The notes under the pieces: generated by a model
The model's input: only the letters and a program-made list of their open reading frames with translations
Databases searched by the model: none
What the model was told of the DNA's origin: nothing
Program-made: the position numbers and the translations under genes
Shown here: piece by piece, positions 60,751 to 64,000 of the stretch
Layout: every line of letters begins with the position of its first letter
Position numbering within the stretch: position 1 is the first letter of the stretch
NCBI RefSeq assembly: GCF_008362905.1
Contig: NZ_VFJB01000001.1
Coordinates: 248,001 to 312,000, forward strand
Origin: Deferribacter autotrophicus
Lineage (GTDB): Bacteria; Chrysiogenota; Deferribacteres; Deferribacterales; Deferribacteraceae
Reading direction: 5' to 3'
Length of the DNA: 64,000 nucleotides

Positions 60751-60875
60751 GTCCCGAATCCAAACTCCCGTTTGACAGTGGCTTGATAGCCAAATCAACC
60801 AATAGGGACTTTCGGGACGGGGGACAGACTAAATATGAAGCTTTTAAGCTTATTCCCACTGTAGTCCTCTGTCCC
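60751..60875 (-). ncRNA. Candidate IS110 bridge RNA, copy 2
   Basis: The same two stem-loops as in copy 1. Here the target CAGTGGCAAC differs from the guide-like CAGTGGGAAT by one true mismatch and one wobble, so this insertion site is a slightly poorer match than that of copy 1. Confidence 0.68.
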
Positions 60876-60927
60876 ATTCTTAATTCATTACATAATATAA
60901 TTTTCTTATACAACAAAAAAACGTAGG

Positions 60928-60957
60928 AGTTGCCACTGAAAAAGTGGCAACTAATTA
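60928..60957. repeat. Hairpin repeat interrupted by IS copy 2 (right part)
   Basis: AGTTGCCACT-GAAAA-AGTGGCAACT plus AATTAA is the rest of a palindrome cut by the IS; the missing end (TAATT) is at 59508-59512. Confidence 0.8.
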
Positions 60958-60961
60958 ATAT

Positions 60962-61006
60962 TTGACTTCAAAATCGTATTTTGTTATTATTTAACCGGTT
61001 AAATAA
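60962..61006 (+). promoter_or_regulatory. Promoter and 20-bp operator palindrome of the paaK operon
   Basis: TTGACT (60962-60967) and TATTAT (60985-60990) have a 17-bp spacer. TTATTTAACCGGTTAAATAA (60987-61006) is a perfect 20-bp palindrome overlapping the -10 and the start point. It is a strong operator candidate for an unidentified regulator (TetR-like sites often look like this). Confidence 0.72.
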
Positions 61007-61024
61007 ATTAATTTGGAGCTGCAA

Positions 61025-62326
61025 ATGATATGGAATGAAGAGTATGAAACCCTTCCTAGAGAAGCCCTTGAAGCATTACAGCTTAAAAGATTACAAAATC
61101 TTGTGGAAAGAGTTTATGCGACAGTTCCATTTTACAGGAAGAAACTAGATGAAGCTGGTGTAAGACCTGAACAGATAAAAAGTCTTGATGATTTGAAAAG
61201 ATTACCATTCACAACAAAACAAGATCTAAGAGATAATTACCCTTTTGGATTATTTGCTGTTCCAAAAGAGCAAGTGGTTAGAATACATGCATCAAGCGGT
61301 ACCACAGGAAAACCAACAGTAGTAGGTTATACAAAACGAGATATAAACACATGGGCAGAACTTATGGCCAGAACATTTCAGGCTGCAGGCGTAGGGAAAG
61401 GAGATATTCTTCAAAATGCCTATGGATACGGTTTGTTTACTGGTGGTCTTGGAGCACATTACGGTGCAGAATTAATTGGCGCATCAGTTATCCCTATTTC
61501 AGGAGGAAATTCTAAAAAACAGATTATGATAATGCAAGATTTCGGAACAACAGCAATTTCATGTACCCCTTCTTATGCTCTTAATTTATACGAAGTGGCT
61601 GAAGAAATGGGGGTAGATTTAAAAAAATTACCAGTTAAAGTGGGTGTATTCGGAGCTGAGCCTTGGACAAATGAAATGAGAAGAGAAATTGAAGAAAAAT
61701 GGGGTATAGATGCCATAGACATTTACGGATTAAGCGAAGTAATCGGTCCAGGAGTTGCTTTTGAGTGCGTAGAAGCCAAAAATGGAATGCATATAAATGA
61801 AGACCATTTCCTTGTAGAAATTATCGACCCTGAAACCGGTGAACAGTTGCCTTATGGTGAAAAGGGAGAAATTGTTTTTACAACATTAACAAAAGAAGCA
61901 ATCCCTCTCATTCGATATAGAACAAGAGATATTACAAGACTCATTAAAGCACCATGTATTTGTGGAAGAACCTTTGTTAGAATGGAAAAAGTGATGGGTA
62001 GAAGTGACGATATGCTTATCATCAGAGGAGTAAACGTTTTCCCATCACAAATTGAATCTATTTTGATGGAAACAAAAGGGATTTTACCTCATTATCTCAT
62101 TATCGTTGATAGAGAAAATAATCTTGATACGTTAGAAGTACTCGTTGAAGTTAATGAAGAGTTTTTCTCAGATGAAATCAAAAAATTACAGCAGCTTGAA
62201 ATTAGTATAGAAAAAAGCATAAAAGAGATGATAGGGATTTCTGCAAAAGTCAGACTTGTAGAACCTAAAACTATAGAAAGAAGTCAGGGCAAAGCAAAAA
62301 GGGTTATCGATAAAAGAAAGATTTAA
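61025..62326 (+). CDS. paaK: Phenylacetate-CoA ligase (PaaK)
   Basis: 433 aa. The AMP-binding P-loop is [43 protein letters not shown] and [20 protein letters not shown] are typical of PaaK. It activates arylacetates (phenylacetate, indoleacetate) to CoA thioesters. The start ATG 61025 has GGAG upstream; an earlier in-frame TTG is rejected. With an ACT protein and Liv transporter genes downstream, a role in breakdown of aromatic or branched amino acids is likely. Confidence 0.92.
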   Translation: MIWNEEYETLPREALEALQLKRLQNLVERVYATVPFYRKKLDEAGVRPEQIKSLDDLKRLPFTTKQDLRDNYPFGLFAVPKEQVVRIHASSGTTGKPTVVGYTKRDINTWAELMARTFQAAGVGKGDILQNAYGYGLFTGGLGAHYGAELIGASVIPISGGNSKKQIMIMQDFGTTAISCTPSYALNLYEVAEEMGVDLKKLPVKVGVFGAEPWTNEMRREIEEKWGIDAIDIYGLSEVIGPGVAFECVEAKNGMHINEDHFLVEIIDPETGEQLPYGEKGEIVFTTLTKEAIPLIRYRTRDITRLIKAPCICGRTFVRMEKVMGRSDDMLIIRGVNVFPSQIESILMETKGILPHYLIIVDRENNLDTLEVLVEVNEEFFSDEIKKLQQLEISIEKSIKEMIGISAKVRLVEPKTIERSQGKAKRVIDKRKI

Positions 62327-62340
62327 ATTAGGAGGCAACA

Positions 62341-62772
62341 ATGAAAATTACGCAAATATCCATTTTTATAGAGAACCAATCTGGTAGATTATGGGAAGTA
62401 TGTGATCTTTTGGGAAAGAATAATATAAACATTCGTGCCCTTTCATTAGCAGATACATCAGATTTTGGTATCTTAAGACTCATTGTAAACGATCCAGAGA
62501 AAGCTTATCAAAAATTAAGAGAAAATGAATTCACCGTTGGAAAAACGGAAGTTATTGCTGTTGAAGTCCCTGACTCACCAGGAGGATTGGCAAAGGTATT
62601 AAAAATTTTAAAAGATAACAATATCAATGTGGAATATATGTATGCCTTTGTGGAAAGAAGCGGTGATTGCGCAATTATGATTTTTCGCTTCGACGAAACT
62701 GATAAAGCAATAGAAGCTTTGAATAACAATGGTATTAAAACAATAAAAGGTCAAGAAATTTACGGATTATAA
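62341..62772 (+). CDS. Tandem ACT-domain protein
   Basis: 143 aa, two ACT domains: [38 protein letters not shown] and [32 protein letters not shown]. Stand-alone double ACT proteins next to paaK are common and probably sense amino acids. AGGAGG lies before the ATG; 14 bp after paaK. Confidence 0.9.
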   Translation: MKITQISIFIENQSGRLWEVCDLLGKNNINIRALSLADTSDFGILRLIVNDPEKAYQKLRENEFTVGKTEVIAVEVPDSPGGLAKVLKILKDNNINVEYMYAFVERSGDCAIMIFRFDETDKAIEALNNNGIKTIKGQEIYGL

Positions 62773-62790
62773 AATAAATAGGAGTAGGTC

Positions 62791-63915
62791 ATGAAAAGAT
62801 TAATACTTATCGCCTTTTTCGTAATTTTTAGTGTTTCTTTATATGCAGAAATAAAAATAGGTGCTTTATTTTCCACAAGTGGTCCTGCCTCTTTCTTAGG
62901 ACTTCCTGAAAAGCAAACATTGGATATGGTTGTGGAAGAGATCAATAAAAATGGTGGAATAAATGGAGAAAAAATAAAAATAATTTTTTACGATACCAAA
63001 GGGATAGATGGTGAAGCAAGAAAAAAGTTTATAAGACTTGCTACAAAAGATAGAGTATTGGCTGTAATTGGTCCTACTAGAAGTGGCTCTACCCTTGCTA
63101 TCAAAGATCTTGCTAAAAAATATAAATTACCCGTTATAAGTTGTGCTTCAAGTAATAGAATCATCAACCCCTTATACAAAGAGGTATTTAAAGTTGCTCC
63201 ATCCGATATTCATGCGGTTGAAAAGATTTATGAATACCTTTTATCCAAAGGAATGAAAAAAGTTGCAATAATTACTGCTCAAAGCGGTTTTGGGTATTCC
63301 GGTAGAGACGCTCTATTAAAAAAAGCTAAAGAGATGAATATACACATTGTTGCAGACGAAAAATTTAAAGATACCGATAAGGATATGAAAAGCCAGCTTT
63401 CAAAAATAGCATCATTAAAACCTGATGCTGTAATATGTTGGGGAGTAGGACCTGCACCTGCAATCGTTGCCAAAAATTTTAAAGAACTTAATATCAACGC
63501 TCAGTTAATAATGAGCCATGGAGTTGCTTCTAAAAAATTTATTGCATTAGCAGGTAACGCTGCAGAAAACATTATCTTGCCTGCAGGTAGATTAATAGTG
63601 GCTGATCAGCTTCCCGATACTGATCCATTCAAAAAAATGCTTTTAAAATATAAACATGATTATGAGACTAAATTTAACAGCGAAGTTTCCACATTTGGTG
63701 GTCATGCATACGATGCAATGCACATCTTGAAAATAGCTTTGGAAAATACTGGTAAAAACAAAAATAAAATAGCTAAGGCCATTGAATCCATAAAAGGTTA
63801 CAAAGGCACTTACGGTGAATTTAATTTCTCCGAAAAAGACCATAACGGTCTTACAAAAGATGCCTTTGTAATGGTTAAAATTGAAAATGGCGATTGGAAA
63901 TTAATCCATAAATAG
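62791..63915 (+). CDS. Branched-chain amino acid ABC transporter binding protein (LivK-like)
   Basis: 374 aa. Signal peptide MKRLILIAFFVIFSVSLYA; then IKIGALFSTSGPASFLGLPEKQTLDMVVEEINKNGG and VIGPTRSGSTLAIKDLAKKYKLPVISCASSN, the Peripla_BP_6 pattern. It binds Leu/Ile/Val or possibly an aromatic acid, given paaK upstream. AGGAGT lies before the ATG. Confidence 0.9.
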   Translation: MKRLILIAFFVIFSVSLYAEIKIGALFSTSGPASFLGLPEKQTLDMVVEEINKNGGINGEKIKIIFYDTKGIDGEARKKFIRLATKDRVLAVIGPTRSGSTLAIKDLAKKYKLPVISCASSNRIINPLYKEVFKVAPSDIHAVEKIYEYLLSKGMKKVAIITAQSGFGYSGRDALLKKAKEMNIHIVADEKFKDTDKDMKSQLSKIASLKPDAVICWGVGPAPAIVAKNFKELNINAQLIMSHGVASKKFIALAGNAAENIILPAGRLIVADQLPDTDPFKKMLLKYKHDYETKFNSEVSTFGGHAYDAMHILKIALENTGKNKNKIAKAIESIKGYKGTYGEFNFSEKDHNGLTKDAFVMVKIENGDWKLIHK

Positions 63916-63975
63916 TTTTAAGTAATGAAATAAAAATGAATAAAAATACACAAGTATAAGGTACGTTAAAGAATT

Positions 63976-64000
63976 ATGCAGTTTTTGTATTCTGGTCTTA
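63976..64000 (+). CDS. Possible start of a LivH-type permease, cut by the window edge
   Basis: ATG at 63976 opens MQFLYSGL, which resembles the N-terminus of LivH permeases, and the position after livK fits. Only eight codons are visible and the ribosome-binding site is weak. Confidence 0.4.

Larger units (their letters stand above)
59513..60927 (-). mobile_element. IS110-family insertion sequence, copy 2 (1415 bp)
   Basis: Same length and ends as copy 1, opposite orientation. It is inserted in a hairpin repeat (right part 60928-60957) at the CT of one arm; the flanks AATTA and GTGGCAA rejoin into a perfect palindrome. The stem-loop leader lies at 60751-60875 (complement of 29437-29561). Confidence 0.92.

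Overview
The window is AT-rich chromosomal DNA from a Gram-negative, anaerobic or microaerophilic heterotroph. An outer membrane is implied by Lnt, HldD, an ArnT-type glycosyltransferase, a LAB_N protein, a lipoprotein and TatA. Gene content (molybdenum-cofactor operon, lactate oxidation through Lut and GlcDF proteins, c-type-heme sensors, an AspRS/HisRS pair) fits the Deferribacterota (Deferribacter-like), but that placement is inference from gene content, not a search result. Most genes read on the minus strand.

Left part (1-12.2 kb): the start of an aroF-type DAHP synthase gene, preceded by a Phe/Tyr-rich leader peptide and terminator that form a classical attenuator; a 240-bp MITE with a 9-bp target duplication; ferritin; a six-gene molybdate uptake and Moco insertion operon (moeA-like, modC, modA, modB, moeA, radical SAM) behind a Moco riboswitch with its own terminator; a LysM lipoprotein; hisS-aspS; a PPC-domain protein; tRNA-Arg(CCG).

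12.2-20.3 kb is accessory-looking. It is bounded by the intact tRNA-Arg and a degenerate copy of the 5' half of that tRNA. It holds an S24-type repressor operon with a divergent SRAP (HMCES/YedK-like) protein and a 47-codon ORF, azlCD with a divergent XRE-cupin regulator, and two c-di-GMP enzymes.

20.3-29.3 kb is a lactate regulon. TRAP transporter genes dctPQM, a D-lactate dehydrogenase pair (GlcD/GlcF-like) and a GntR/FadR-family regulator read leftward. lutC and a fused lutB-lutA read rightward. Both promoters in the shared intergenic region carry a TGGTNNNACCA palindrome at the -10 edge.

Two IS110-family copies of equal length (29.4-30.8 and 59.5-60.9 kb, opposite orientation) each interrupt a perfect hairpin repeat. 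The ~200-bp leader in front of the transposase folds by hand into two looped stems whose internal loops match the target and the element's own ends. This is the layout expected of an IS110 bridge RNA and is the most interesting signal in the window.

31-54 kb is mostly leftward housekeeping and envelope genes: a TSUP permease with a DUF1634-like partner and a NusG/RfaH-like protein, a secreted zinc-PLC-like protein, truA, ecfT, a DUF1786 protein, tatA, lnt, a three-gene lipid A sugar-transfer cluster, a heme-linked histidine kinase, a nucleobase/nucleoside ABC importer with a phosphoribosyltransferase, a Csd4/Csd6-like cell-shape pair, a PleD-like response regulator and an rRNA methyltransferase. 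From 54 kb genes read rightward: FKBP, hldD, speD-speE-speB, HU, an XRE-cupin regulator; then, beyond a repeat-rich stretch and the second IS copy, paaK, a double ACT protein, livK and the start of a likely livH.
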